Below the pieces are notes generated by a model. The model saw only the letters and a program-made list of their open reading frames with translations. It had not been told where the DNA came from and searched no databases. This document shows positions 45,401 through 60,600 of a DNA stretch of 64,000 nucleotides, in pieces. The first letter of the stretch is position 1. Each line of letters begins with the position of its first letter. Source of the DNA: Mytilus galloprovincialis (taxonomy: Eukaryota; Mollusca; Bivalvia; Mytilida; Mytilidae); assembly GCF_965363235.1 (NCBI RefSeq), contig NC_134850.1, forward strand, positions 41,164,602 to 41,228,601. Direction: 5' to 3'. The position numbers were made by a program, and so were the translations under genes.

Positions 45401-48400
45401 ATTTGACATTAAAATTAGAAAGATCATATCATAGGGAACATGTGTACTAAGTTTAAAGCTGATTGGACTTCAACTTCACCAAAAACTACCTTGACCAAAA
45501 ACTTTAACCTGAAGCAGGACAGACGGACGAACGGACGAATGCACAGACCAGAAAATATAATGCTCATAAATGGGCATAATAAATGGTGCATAAAAATCCA
45601 ATTGTATGATTGATGTCAAGCAGAAAACAGAATGATCCAACATGGCCATAAGTAAGGCATAAAAGAAGTGTATTTTACCTGCAAATATTTCAATTCCACA
45701 TGATGCTCGGGCAGGCTGTGTTGATAAATCTATCGGTGATGTAACAGCTCCACCTCTGGGGTTTTCTACCACTTGGTATGGAGAAGATGTGGCGTTACCA
45801 ACAACAGGAACAGCTTCAGTTGTTGGTGCAACTATAGTACCATTACCAAACTTTTCAGCTAAATATGCAGTACAATTACAGACAGTGCATGTCTAAAAAT
45901 GGAGAAAAATGTCAAACATTAAATTTGAGTTCTATCAAATGTAAATATGTTTGACTTAGGAAAATATAATTTTTAAAGTAAACTGATCGTTTACTGTGAG
46001 AGAATTATGTCAAACATGCTAATTTTGCTGAAGATATTAAGTTTGTTTGAAAAAAAAAAATGTAATCAAGATAAAATTTCTAAACTTGTGGTTTTCCAAT
46101 TATTTCAAGAAAATATTTGTCATTTTGAATCTATGAAGGTCAATTTGTACCTTAAAATATTTCCCATAATGCTGTGCACTTTACATATTTAAAGGCATTT
46201 ATACTTACTGCTGGAATAGGATTTTCAAAACAGCAAATACAGGCTGTGGCAGCCCAGTCAGCCTCTGGAACATGATCGTATGGCATTATTTCACCCTCTG
46301 GTCCATCCCATAACATGACAGACGTAGCAGCCATTCCTTCACCACTGGCAGCCTTTATTTCAAACTGTAATATTGAAAATTTAATTGTAAACCTTGGTTG
46401 GTTTTTTAAATGAAGACATGGAAGCTAAGCTACCTTATATTATTTAAAATAAAAAAATAAAAAAATAACTGAATTTTGATAAAGAGTTTTCAAGATATAC
46501 CTGGTGTTAATTTATTAGTTACAATAACAATTTGTTTGATCTCAGTTCTGGGAAAAAATATCAAAAGGGTGAGCTGCGTCTGAAAGAAAGCGACTTTATG
46601 CTAATGAATATCAATACATCTGTTAACATATTTTGGGTTGAAACAATCGCTACGGAAAGATTATAATCTTTTGAAAACTGAGTTGAAAGAACCCTACAAA
46701 ATTGACCAAAATTCATCTTTTATGTAGCATTTGAATGTTCCCCAACCAATAAAAATCTTACACATGTACTTGCATAAGGTTTATTTATATCCGACATAGC
46801 TCATGGTATTAACAATTCTATTGTCATTCTATACTATACTAAATCTATCCTCAAATTAAAAGATTTTTTTGGTTTTGAACTAACCTCCCATTCTCCTCCT
46901 CTTTCATAGTCAGCTTTTCTGTAGTATCCTCCAGAATACATTATATCCAAATTAGTATCCCTTGCCAACTTGATCCAAATTTCATCATCGTAAATTTCCT
47001 TTCCAAGATTTTCTGTACGCATCTTTATGGGCCAGTTCTGTCCTTTAGGATCTCTGAAGCCTATTTGCTGAAGGACATTCCAGTTGGTATCATTGACAAT
47101 GGATACTGGACGTGTTGGACATGCCTGACCAACTGAAGTCGCCATATGCAGAAGAGATCCTGAAATTTTTATCAAGAATTGAATATTTATTATTTTATCA
47201 AGAAATGAATATTCATTATTTAATCAAAAAATGAATTTTCATTATTTTATCAAGAAATGAATATTCATTATTTTATCAAGAAATGAATATGCACTATTTT
47301 ATCAATACCAACAAAGTGATTTTTTCTTTTATCTTCCAAAATTGATAGATTTTTTATTTCTATAGTCAGAAATTGTAATTTGAATTTTTGGATTTTAAGG
47401 GTGCTAGGTTTTTTAATGATTATGTCTATTCATCAAAGATGTCAACATTCCTTGTAGCACATAAAATATCAGATACCACCACCCAAGCTGACATTTTGGA
47501 GGGGGATCTTTGATGAACCTTTATATTAAGTAACAATGCCTGACATAGAGCAATAACAAATGTGTTTTATTATTTTGTATCAACCAATTTTTTCAGGGGA
47601 GAATTGTCTTATGTATACCCTATATTTTCAAACAAATTATTTAAAGCATAAAAAATTTCTTCTTGTGTTTTACAAACTAACCTTTAGCAATGTTGGGAGA
47701 ATTAAACCAAACACGATCGTGCTTAAAATCCCAGCCATCAACAACTTTACCAGGAGTTGGTTTGGTCATGTCTAATAGTATTGGTACTGACTCGTCTGTT
47801 ATGGAGAGACCTGCTCCATTTTTGATGATAAATTTCACACTTAGTGGTTCTGATTTCTATATAAAAAACAAATAAATGTCATAAAATCAACTTTTACTTC
47901 TTGCAATTTTCTTATAACACAATTCCATTGTTTAAAAAGAAAGTGTGTACATATCTTGTTTGTTATCCAATGTTTCAAAAAACATAATCTTCAAATTAGA
48001 GAATATTTATTATTATAGGTAGATGTTTTGGCAAATGAGAAAACTATCCATGCACCAAAAATCCAAGAATAAGGATTTTGAACAACTTCGCCATGTTCCA
48101 ACCATATCTCCATCTGAACATCAGGAAGAAAATGCAGGTTCCCAAAAAACATAGCATAATATTGGTAATAAAGATTGTACTGTAAAATCTATGAGGGGTG
48201 GAAGCACATTTTTTTTCAGGACATCACGACAAAGACTTTAGTTTTGGGAGAATTTAGGATTTTGCTGGTATTTTGGGGAATTTAGGATATGGTCTGTATT
48301 TTTGTGGGAATTCAGGATTTGGCCTGTAATTTCTCTTGAATTTTAGATTTACCTTGCTCAGGACTCAGAAAATAAATTCTAATTTTTCAGGAGTCGGGAT

Positions 48401-51400
48401 TTTTTTCTCTGGAATTTTAGGATGACACCCCCTCATTTAAGATCAATAGAATAAAACAGAATAATAGATTATTCTTACAACAAAACAACTTACATTTAGA
48501 GTAAGATCTATGAAGCTATAATCTGTATAGTTATTTGACAAGGTAATCCAGCTAACGACCATTTCAGACTCGGCAACTTCTGAACATGATTTATTTCTCC
48601 ATAGTGATACTTCATATGTGGCTATATCAGAAACATCATCTCCATATCCCTCCCAATACACATGTACTGAGGTATTTGATTGAGTGTATGTCACAACCTG
48701 AAATGTGAACAAAAACATTAAATTCCGATCCATTTCAAAAGATGTGTATTTAAATTAGTTTTTACTAAGCACATTGGAATGAAAAATCATGTTTTAAGGA
48801 GAATAACCTTTCCAAAGATTTCATATAAAAAACTGGAACATCATTGCTTTTTTTCTGTTATTTTTTATAACTTATCAACAGAGTAAAACCAAGATGTTTT
48901 TGAGTGCAATGTATTTTTCTAAAATTCCGTCAAAATTTAAAATCACAATTTCCCTGTTGCTAAATATTTGCGGCCATAATTATACTTACCATATCATAAT
49001 AAGGTCCAGCTTTTATCCTGCCCATGTCTGGTGGTGTTGAGTCCACAATGAATTCATGCATGACCATTCCACAAGCTCCAGATTTATCAGCACCTTTGGA
49101 AGAGAAAATAAAAATGGACATTAAATAATTGTTGACACAGTGATAAGTCTTGTCTGTATGATCTATTTTTCTCACATTTTTATCAATCATTTGCTTTCAT
49201 GAAAGGTGGGACACCAATGAATATACCACAGTAATAAGTGAAATTTTCAGGTTTACTGTATTTAGCCATGTATAGTACGCAGTTGTGTATCCCTTCAAAA
49301 ACATGAAAAAAGTTTTTTTTTAAATATGAAAATGCCTATACCAAGTTATTGTTTTCCAATTGTTCTGTTGGTTGATAAAGTCTAATATTTGATTTCGTCA
49401 ATTTTTACATTTTTCCCCTTTCAGAATTTACCGTGGAGTTTTATATTTTTGGAATACCTTTCACCTAAACGTGATCATTATTGGTCATCAGTATAATGGA
49501 CTGCATTATTAACTGACCAATAAAATGTATCAACAATCTTAATTACATCATCAAAGTATGATTATTCAAATAATCTTGCGTCAGACTAGACTTACCCATA
49601 GCATACACGTAATAAGTGGCTCCCTGTGTCAGATTGAGCCCGTAGATCGTTGTAACAGTGTACTTGTTAATATTAGTGACATCATAATCTGTAAACAGTT
49701 GTGCCTTCTCTTCATCTGTAGCTGATCCACCATCAATCTGTGCAAAATGGAAGATATGAAAAATCATGCCTTAAAAAAGTATGAGATAAAAAGATTGTGC
49801 TTTTAAATGTTCTAAATTTAACACGTAGAAGAAGACATATAGAGAGTGCTTAATGGCAATTTGTAGGCTAATTGCCATTTTATGATTTTGACAATTATTT
49901 GAAATAACTTGCAAAAATGCTAAGTATTGTTCCTTAAAAGATTCCACTGTTTTCTATATTTTGGACAACGTTTTTGCTTTGATAAATATTTGATAGTCTT
50001 GATCATTTATTTTCTAGAGTTGATGCATTTGGAGAGCTTAGCACATTGTAAAGAAACATGTGTCTTGTAGACAACTGTATTAGCCTTTAGGTGACATTTG
50101 ATTTGGCGTACATCCAGAATCTTTGTTTAAGGATGTTCGCTGCTCAGTTTCAAAATAAATAACTTTTCATAAATAGGGAATAAATTGAGGAATCAAAAAA
50201 GCAAAAAAAATATAGGGGTCAATGTGCTTGTTTTTGAGAATTTAGCCATTGTAATTTTGGCGGGAAAATGTTCTCTCTTGATTTTTTTCATAGCTTTATC
50301 ATTGGCCAGTTAAAGTTCTCAAATACTATTAAAAAATAAATAAAATTTTATAAGACTTTTACAAATTACTTATAATTATACTTGTAAAAGAATTATAAAA
50401 AGAAAACTGGGGGTTCATGGGGAAATTTTTTAAAGGCATTCAAAGGGATAAAACCAGAGGATTCCGTAAATCTGACAAAAAATCCAAAACATGACCAGCA
50501 GACATCCTCAAGTTATAAATGAGATAATAATAAATAACTTACATATGCTTTACAGTTAGTGTTATTGGCATCAGAGTTGTTTGACAAAGCCACGTAATAC
50601 ATCAAGATATCTAACTGAGATGTAAATCCTTCAAACTGAATTTCTAAATATGTGTCTGTTGGAATAAATTTCTCCATCACAAATGCTCCACCTGTAATTT
50701 AAAACAAATAAACAATAGTAATATAAAAAAGAAGATGTGGTATGATTGCCAATGAGACAATTATCCACAAAAGACCAAAATGACACAGACATTAACAACT
50801 ATAGGTCACCGTACGGCCTTCAACAATGAGCAAAGCCCATACCGTATAGTCAGCTATAATAGGCCCCCATAAGACAATGTAAAACAATTATCATTTTCAA
50901 AATCACTTGAAAATAATTTCCTGATACATACTCATACTTTCTAATATATATATAGTTCATGGAAAACATACTCTTATAAACAGTGGGTAAATAAAAAGCA
51001 TCTTCCCAACAACTCCCACACATTAAATTTTTTTTAATTCATTTATTTATTTTATCTTTTTATATCTTAGACAAAAAAAATTGCGCCAATAAATTTTATT
51101 TTATTTTACATTATTTATGGTCTTATGGTTTATTTTCCTTGTTACAGTTATTCATTTATTGTTATGTTAAGAAGTATATTATTTCTATATAATATGATAT
51201 CAGAAATATTTGTTACTCAGTATACTATTGTGAAAACTTACCAGTGACGCCTCCATCAAATCCTACCCTGAAACCATTTGATGTGACTGTTGCCACAGAA
51301 TATGATGCACTGTATGCCTTTACTGTGAAGTAGTAGATACCAGTAATTGGGGTCAACTCAAGGTCATAGAAAATGGTAGTTTTGTTTAGTCCTACATTTG

Positions 51401-54400
51401 TATATGGAACAACATCATCTCTGGTCTTGGGGAATCTTCTGTCTGTTCCCACGGCAACCTCATAGAATACTACTTCCTGGTTCGGATCTTGTGCATCCAA
51501 CTGTGCTTGGTCAATTTGTAATCCAGGGTTTCCTGTAAAATTTTCAATAAATGAAATTCTTCCTTCAATAGCATGTACTAGAAGAAAGTCAAAGATTTTT
51601 TTTTCTTTCATCCATATATTGCAAATTTTTCAATACAGCTCTTCAAAGCAATTAAGATGATAACAATCTTGTAAATGAACATTTCTCTTCCATGAAATCA
51701 GTTTGAAACCTTTTCCTTAATTCTCTTATTAATTAACCTTCATAGATAATTTCCTTGACTATTGACTACTTTAGTCTAATGTACTTAAATCAAATATTCT
51801 ATCATTAGAGAAAAGAAACCAAATAATTGCATTTTATTCTTATTATCAATTCCCTGACCCTTTGTCATCAAGAAATCACTAATACTAATCATTGAGCAAG
51901 TTTACCTGACAACACATCCACTTGTTTCATGGCATCGGCAGGTAAACCAAATCCATCCCAGTTTGCATAGACAATTTTATTGGATGGTAAGTAGTTAATA
52001 TCATAGCCTGTCACATCCCCATCAAACACCTTTCCAGGTAAAAGTGGATTTTTCTCAATAGTGACACCATCTGATCTTAGAACATAGGTGAAGTTCAATT
52101 TATTGGTCACCTTCACTAAAGAGTAGTACATTTTTCCATTTTCCAATGATAACCCATCTGTCATACCATCCGTATTCACTAAAAAAACATAACAGAAAGA
52201 TTCATAACTTAAATATCTAATGTGATATCAACTTATATCAATCAGGAAAAAACTCATCATAGAATTGATATGTCAAAAAGTTATTACTCCTTTAAAATGC
52301 AATTATAAATAACAGTGAGAAAAAAATCATAATTAGACTGATAAATATGTAGACCTTACATAATTCTGAACAGTATATTTTGGGTAACCATTAAAAAGCA
52401 ACCTACGATTCATTTGCAGCCAGTCTTGTATAACAAGACCATCAAGTCTTTGGATCTTCCATTCATAGGCTGTAACTGGACATGGGTCACCTGACATATC
52501 CCATGATGCTCTGTAAGTATCATCACCAGACTGGAACTGACTATAAAAATATATATAATATCACAGATTATTACACTTCATATCAAAATGCCAGGTTTTG
52601 ATTGGTTACTATAAGGGAGATAATTAACTATATCCTATGATTAATTCCCCTCACTTCCACTTGACCAATTGAACACTTTATAAATATAGATGGTTGTTAT
52701 GTACAAGACATTACTTTTGAGTTTAAAATTCAATAGCAAGCAATAATAGAACAGTCAGTATGATTGATTAAATAGCACATAGCTGAGATGGTGATAGAGC
52801 AGATTGTTTACTTACACATCTCCTACAGAATTCTCCAATACATCAGCAACCCCTACATGACTGAGGGGGTCCATTCCCTGACTGAGATATGACATATACA
52901 GTCCATTGGATGTGGCTACACTTGTCAGACTAGCTCCATTGATTCCTTTTACAGAAACATAAACCTAAAATATAATAAATAAATAAATATATAAAAAAAT
53001 ACTCAACAGATAAGATCAAGATGAAGAACAACAGTAAAAGCTACAAGCTATAAATTTTTATCTTATAGTTAAATTTTGGGACAGGTTTAAGGCACATTTC
53101 TTTTTTCTTTCACAAATATTACACAAGTATATATGTAATTGAAACCAGGGTTTTCCTTCACAGTTCTCTGATTAAAAAATTTGAGCTCAAAAAACTAAAT
53201 CTAGCATTTTGATTGATTGAATTCTGATTCAGAGTATGAAAATTGTACACAAAATGTTTATGACTGCAACCCCAAGGATAACTTATTCGAACTTATTCAT
53301 ATTTTATTTAAAGAATAGATTTATATTAATATGTGGCTTATTTACTTTTTACCTTTTTTTAAAAATAAAATCGAAGGATTAACAGGAGATGCACATTATA
53401 CACAACTAAATACGGTATATCATAAAATTTAACTAAACTTTTAAAAATAACTTCAAACTTACCACTCTATAACCAACAAGATTGAGAGCACCAATTGTGT
53501 AAGATCTGACTCCATCTTCTAAATCTATGTCAAAGAAAGGTTTGATTTGTCCACCACCAGGTGTTGTTCCAAGAGCTATCTGGTACCTATAATGTATAAC
53601 ACAGATTTATTTCAATGCATAATATGCAATCACAATCAGAACCTGTTGCATTTTGGGTAATATTTTCAAAGCATAGTGATCAGCTTGCAACATCCTGCAC
53701 AATGTCTACTCAGCCAGTAATTTGACATTATTTTCATCTCGATGCACAAATTTATAAACCCTTAAACTTAAGTTTATTAAACAGTGAATTAAGATTTGGT
53801 AAGTCATTTGGCATGTATGCATCCAAACATACTTATGAGTGTTTTTTTTATCTTCAACTGACCTTTGTACTCCAGATTCTGGATCTTGGAATGCTTGCCA
53901 TGTTGCTGACACTGAAGTCATAGATTCTGAACAAGTGGCATCCAGCAAATCACATTCTACAAAAAGATATAAAAAATATTTAATACATAATAAATACCAG
54001 TAACATCTTATTCATCACTTCACAAGTTGAAGTACAAAATATAGTTCTAGTGAATCTACTAACATATTGATTCCATAAATAAGAAAATGTTCAAGAAAAA
54101 TTATATGTAGTTGCCCAGAATGTTCAAGCTTGAAGATTGAGAGCTTGTACAAAAAGGAAAATATGAAATTAAATATAAGACCACAAGAAAAAACACCTTT
54201 CCAGATTCCCAAAAACTGTAAAATCTTTTATGTATATTCTTAAATTTAACTTATCAATCCTCAGCATTACAGAGATTTTTTTTTTTTAAATTAAAAAAAA
54301 TATGTTCTTACCATCATCTGTATCACATTTCTTGGCATTCATGGCTAACGTCATCTCAGTGTCCGTGACATCTACTCTGTATGTAGTGTGAAGGTCAATC

Positions 54401-54665
54401 ACTTTACCGTAGGTTGGTGGTGTCGAGTCTATACCAATCTCAGAAGAGAATGCGTAAGCCTCCATGTCAACATAGTTTACTGCCGTCACCGTCACATAGT
54501 ATTTATCACCATGATGTAATTTGTCTCCAAGACCTAATTAAATGAATAAAATTTATTATTCCCATGTATATATTGTTAAATCAGTTTTTCAAATTATCAA
54601 CAATTTTCAACTATATTTCACGATTTTGGGTGGATGAAAAGGGGGTACTATACATAACTGTGTAT

Positions 54666-54698
<33 letters not shown>

Positions 54699-57600
54699 TG
54701 ACTCATGTATCCTGGGACCTCTGTTCCATTGTAGATATTATTTGATCCTTGTTGACTTCCCATTGTTATTGGATTAGAACTCACCTTGGATTGAATATTG
54801 ACTCATGTATCCTGGGACCTCTGTTCCATTGTAGATATTATTTGATCCTTGTTGACTTCCAAATGTTATTGGATTAGAACTCACCTTGGATTGAATATTG
54901 ACTCATGTATCCTGGGACCTCTGTTCCATTGTAGATATCATTTGATCCTTGTTGACTTCCAAATGTTATTGGATTAGAACTCACCTTGGATTGAATATTG
55001 ACTCATGTATCCTGGGACCTCTGTTCCATTGTAGATATTATTTGATCCTTGTTGGCTTCCCATTGTTATGATGTATTTCTGTATAGGACTCTGCTTGTCC
55101 AGGAAGCCATGCCATGTACACAGTATAGGAGCGTTCACCTGTAAATAACAAAGATAAAGACATATATCACTACATTTTTTAATAGAGCTCTTAAACATAT
55201 ATGATATTGCATACAAAGAGAATATAAAAAAGAAGATGTTGCATGATTGCCAATGAGACAACTATCCACAAAAGACCAAAATGACACAGACATTAACAAC
55301 TATAGGTCAACGTACGGCCTTCAACAATGAGCAAAGCCCATACCGCATAGTCAGCTATAAAAGGCCCGATAAGACAATGTAAAACAATTCAAACGAGAAA
55401 ACTAACAGCCTTATTTATGTATATAAAAAAAAAAAAATTTTTTTTAAATTTAAAAAAAAATGAACGAAAAACAAATATGTAACACATAAACAAACGACAA
55501 CCACTGAATTACAGGCTCCTGACTTGGGACAGGCACATACATAAATAATGTGGCGGGGTTAAACATGTTAGCGGGATCACATACATAAATAATGTGGCGG
55601 GGTTAAACATGTAAGCGGGATCCCAACCCTCTCCCTAACCTGGGACTGTGGAGAAGTCCACCTAGCTAGAAACTTGCAAATGATTTTACAATCTGTATGT
55701 TTTGGTATAATTGCCTTTGAGACAAATCTCAATCAAATGTCATAAGTCTTTTCTTGTTTTTATAAAATTTTATTTATATCAATGTTTTTTTTTAAACTTA
55801 GCAAAGAAATTGAAAAATTACATGACTTGATGCATACTTCAATGACAAAATAACATCTAATGCAATTATAAAATTAGTTTTACTCACCCCCACATAATCA
55901 GGACAGGAGACGAAGCCTTCCCCTGGTGGAGTTTTGTCAATGATAACTGATCCAGTAGCTACTTCAGACACGAGTCCAGCTTTGTTCTCTGCCCAGATAC
56001 TGATTATGTTTGGCTTTCCTAAAATATATAAGGAGCATTCGTTAATATTTGTAGGGTGCTTATTTTTTCTTTCTTTAAAGTTCATCATAAATTTAAGTTT
56101 CCAAGAAATACAAATTTCTGTACTCTTGTATGGAGATGGTTAAAGAAATATTATATTCAGGCTGATACAATTTGACCTCATTCCACAAGAAAATGGTACC
56201 AATGAAAATATAGAAATTCAAAGTATATATAATATCTTTCACAGAATGATAGATATTTTACATCTTTAATAAGGCTAATCAATTACCAAAAAATGCATTT
56301 TCTCACTTGCAAACTGTTGAGATTTTGAATTATCAACCACATCACATGAACTGTGTGCAGCACCCTAGATCACTCAGTTAACTTGCTACATATATTGGTT
56401 ATCTATATTCTAGAGAAGTTAAGTATTTTTCAGTCTATTTATATTAGCATTTCTTCAAGGCACAAATCTACCAATAGAATTGTAAGTGAATCAAATGTTT
56501 TTAAACAATTACATAGGGGTTAAATACACTATATCACTATTCATCTTTTATTACAAACTATCACAGACAATTTTGTGTCTTCCATACCTGTATCAACAGC
56601 AGTAACATAGGCCAATGGTAAAGTACTGAAATCCATGGCTGAAATCTCTACCTCAACCATAGTGGCTATGTCCTCAGCAAATGGATAGGTTCCTACTGAA
56701 TACCATCCTCGTTCTATACCACTCTCTGTGTCGTTGTATGTCCACTGGGCAGTCAGTGAGTCAGTTGTTGTCTGGTAAAGAGAATTACCACTAGTGATGT
56801 CCTGATCTGTTGATGTTTTGTCTGTTAACCTATTAAAATATAATTATAATGTCAAAGTGAAAATATATACCAATAACAAAGATGCCGATCCAGTGGAATC
56901 CATTGTTTTTCCTTGGAATTGAATATCACACCAAAATTCAATTAGAATTCTGTTGAACGCAGCTATCCACTGGATTTTCTATAGTAATATTCTACTAGAA
57001 TGACAAGAGTAAATAGCATCATTCCAAGATTCATCCTTAATTTTAGTATCTATGCCATTTAATAAAGGATGACTTAAGTAGAAACAGGATTGAAATAAAA
57101 CAGATTTAGGCCTGTTGCTTTCAAAAACGTAGCATTAGATAAGAACTTAAAGTGGCTTCCTTGGTCCTATGTATGTTTTCATGGAACAACTTTCACTTGT
57201 AAATTGCACACACTAAGCTATTTTCCTTACCTGTCAATATTGACTGTAGGTGGTGATACATCAACCATAAAACCATCAGAAGATGACTGGACAACATTTC
57301 CACCATTAGTGATTCCCCTGACAGATGAATAATAAATGGTCTCTGGCTTCAATGGTAATGTGGCATGGGCATGTCCAGAACTTGTTACACCTACAAGTCA
57401 GAAAAGAGAATGAATATGATGCTTTCGAGTAATGTAAAACTAATGTGATAAATTCAAAAAATAAAGATACAAAACTGAAGAAACATACTAATTTTGTTTG
57501 GCTTATATGGAAGGATATTTAAGGAGCTATGAATTAATATGAAGACAATTATACACAAGATAGCAAGTAATTCCTGTCAGTCAAGATACAACTAACTGAG

Positions 57601-60600
57601 GGTGAGTATATATGGATCTGACAATGGAAGATGAATATGACTCAAAATGAGCAAAAAGCAGACAACACTTACCATCTCCCGCTACATTTTCTTCCTCTGA
57701 ATGTATAATACCCTCACTCATGAATGGTTGTACATCTTCTCCACCTGGTGAGGTACCTACAGCCCACTCATACATCATCACACCATGAAGGTGACTTTCA
57801 AATCCATCAAACTGTATAGTAACAGTGGTGGTATCTACGGTGTAGTCAACGTCCACGCCCAATTCTGTTGAGGTAGTATCTGTTCCATCAGCTCCATCAA
57901 CAATAAGACCTGTATATAATGTTATATTACGGATTACAAATGTGTCGAGGTTTGTGATTGGATAACAACACAGAGATGTCAGTATATATTCAGGAAACTG
58001 CCGGAGTATATACGACGTTTTTATCCCCAATTGGAACCTCAAAAACGTCATCATAACACCGGTTACTATGTGACGTAGTCAAAAGCTATCAGACTATCAG
58101 AGGCTCACAGAGGGAAAATAATGACGTGCTTCAGTCAATAATACGTTTTTGATACAAAATCACGCAATTTACACTTTTAATACTTAAATTTAATGTTAAA
58201 AGTGTTATCATAAATTATTACATACACGATAAAATTATGTTCACAGCAAATTAGAAAATCCTTCACGTATGCCGAACATATCAGGTTGGGTTTTTTAATA
58301 TATATGTGTTGTCAACAAATACCTGCACTGCAAAATAACATTAGGTCAGGGGTAATCCGTAATATATGTGTAATTCAGGTCTCAGAAAGGGTATATACTG
58401 TGACATTCCCGGCTTAGGGCTTATATCCCCTTCGCCTTCGGCTCAGGGGATATAAACTCTTAAGCCGGGAATGTCACAGTATATACCCTGTCTGAGACCT
58501 GAATAACATATAATAGATTTTAGATAAACTCTATCATTACTTAAGACTTTACTGTTCAATCTATACCTATGTAATAGGGTTAATTAATTTTGTATAAAGG
58601 TCAGCAATATATATTTATAATAAAAACTGGTACATATAATATTCAGCTACCGTGGCTTCATTGTTATTTGTTGACTACCAATTTTGATGGTTTTCATTGG
58701 TACAGGCAAACCATGATCTAAATCTTCAACAGATTACAAATTTTCTATAGGCTTGTATGCAGACATTGATATAGAAATTATGAAAATTGGAACACACTTA
58801 AATAAATGAATCCACATGATGTTCAACTCAGTAGAAACTTGCCTTTATAAAGCCATTTACATTTTGTCTGTAATCATATGGGAACAAACTTAAATTTCAA
58901 ATTTCATAGAGGTTATTGTAGCAGATGGAAAATTTAGTGAAGATAGACTTCAGTACTTGCAGCATTAGATTGTATTTCACATCAATTTAAAAAAAAGTGT
59001 TTCTATTTTTTAATTTGTGACTATAAAATTACCGGCTCTATCTTCTTCCACAACAACAATAGGAGTAGATGTGATTGACGAGCTGAGTAATTGTGCTCCA
59101 TTCTTGGCCTTCAGACTGACATAATACACAGGATCATAGGTAGTCAGGTTGGTTATATCAAGAGTAAGACCATCTATATACACATCATTTTCTGCACCAT
59201 ATAATGTCCAGCCTAGTTTATCTGTTCCACCTTTGAGAATGATAGAAAATATGTTATTACAGTGTACAGTAGGTGGAAACTATCCCACTATCATGATTTT
59301 AGACCTTGCCTTCATTTCACAAAAATTCTTACAATAAAAAAATTTCAACAGAAAAACTAATTTGACAGGCTTGGTAACATTTGAATAGTTCATTAGATAC
59401 ATAGTTAAGCAAAAAGTTATTTCATTTTAATTTAATCTAAAAATATTTACCAGGAATAGTTCCTACAGCAACCTCATACCCAATGATACCAGACTCAGGG
59501 TCAATAGCCAACCAGGCTGCCTTGATCCCTTTTGTACCAGCCTGCCACACATATCCATCAACTTTCTCCTCTACACCAGAGACTAATGTTCCCACTTTCA
59601 ACCACATGATCTAAAACAAATAAACAAATAATCAATATATGCAAAAAGAATAAGAATATTGTAAATCAGAAATTATTGTGAGTTTTTTTAATAATAAATG
59701 CACACCATAATTTCTGAATTCAGAGAATCATATTTTAACATAAAAAAAAATTCAATCATGTTGACATTCTTTAAGAGTAAAAGAGAAAATTTAAGGCAGT
59801 GGTAGATCCAGAAATTTTCATTTCCAGCTCCAGAAATACTTCAGTGATTCCCTAAATAAATTTTCTCACAAATGGGGGAAATCTGCCTCTGAAAGCAATA
59901 AAAGGTATTTCTTGAAAACCATCTCTGTAAAGCTTTCTCAACATTTAACCATTTTCTTAGAAAACAAGAGGCTCATTTCTGGTAAAACTTGTCATTTTAA
60001 AATGATCCACTCACAGAAGGTGGTGATGTATCCACTCTAACACTATCAGTTTCAAACACTGCCATATGTCCTGCTTTGTTAAGGGATCCCACTCGGACAC
60101 TGTAAGCGGCACCGAGGTTCAGAGACATTCCACTGTGAGTGTAGGATGTCCTTGTTGGGTTGCCCAATAGGTCCATCCATTCACCATTATTAACTGAAAC
60201 ATACAAAAGACATATTTTTTTAAACACTAACTAGAAAATGATTGGATTAAGTTTCTTTTTTCATACTTCAAATGTGAAGATAAAACTAGAAAGAATTAAA
60301 GGGGCTCACCTAAGTCTATATCGATACTTCTCACTAGGTGAAAAACAGCCAGTCTGCTATCATAAATGGGGACCTAAAATTGCATATATATTCTTCTTCA
60401 ATTTTAATTTGGTGATAATTTTTAACACTTTTAATACAGCTCCTATAGTTTTTGGGATATAACAACAAAAAAGCATTACCTTGTTTAGGAAAGCCTACCT
60501 GCATATATCAGCTATCAGATTAAAACAACATTTGTACGAGTTAAATAAATAAATGTGGCATAATTGATGTCCTTAGTACTCTGGCATACCATAAAATAAA

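Noticed and set aside
45476-45772. 98-codon frame on the - strand as a separate small gene
   Set aside because: Its first part is the 3' end of giant-gene exon 45892-45679; the rest runs past the GTAAAA donor into intron.
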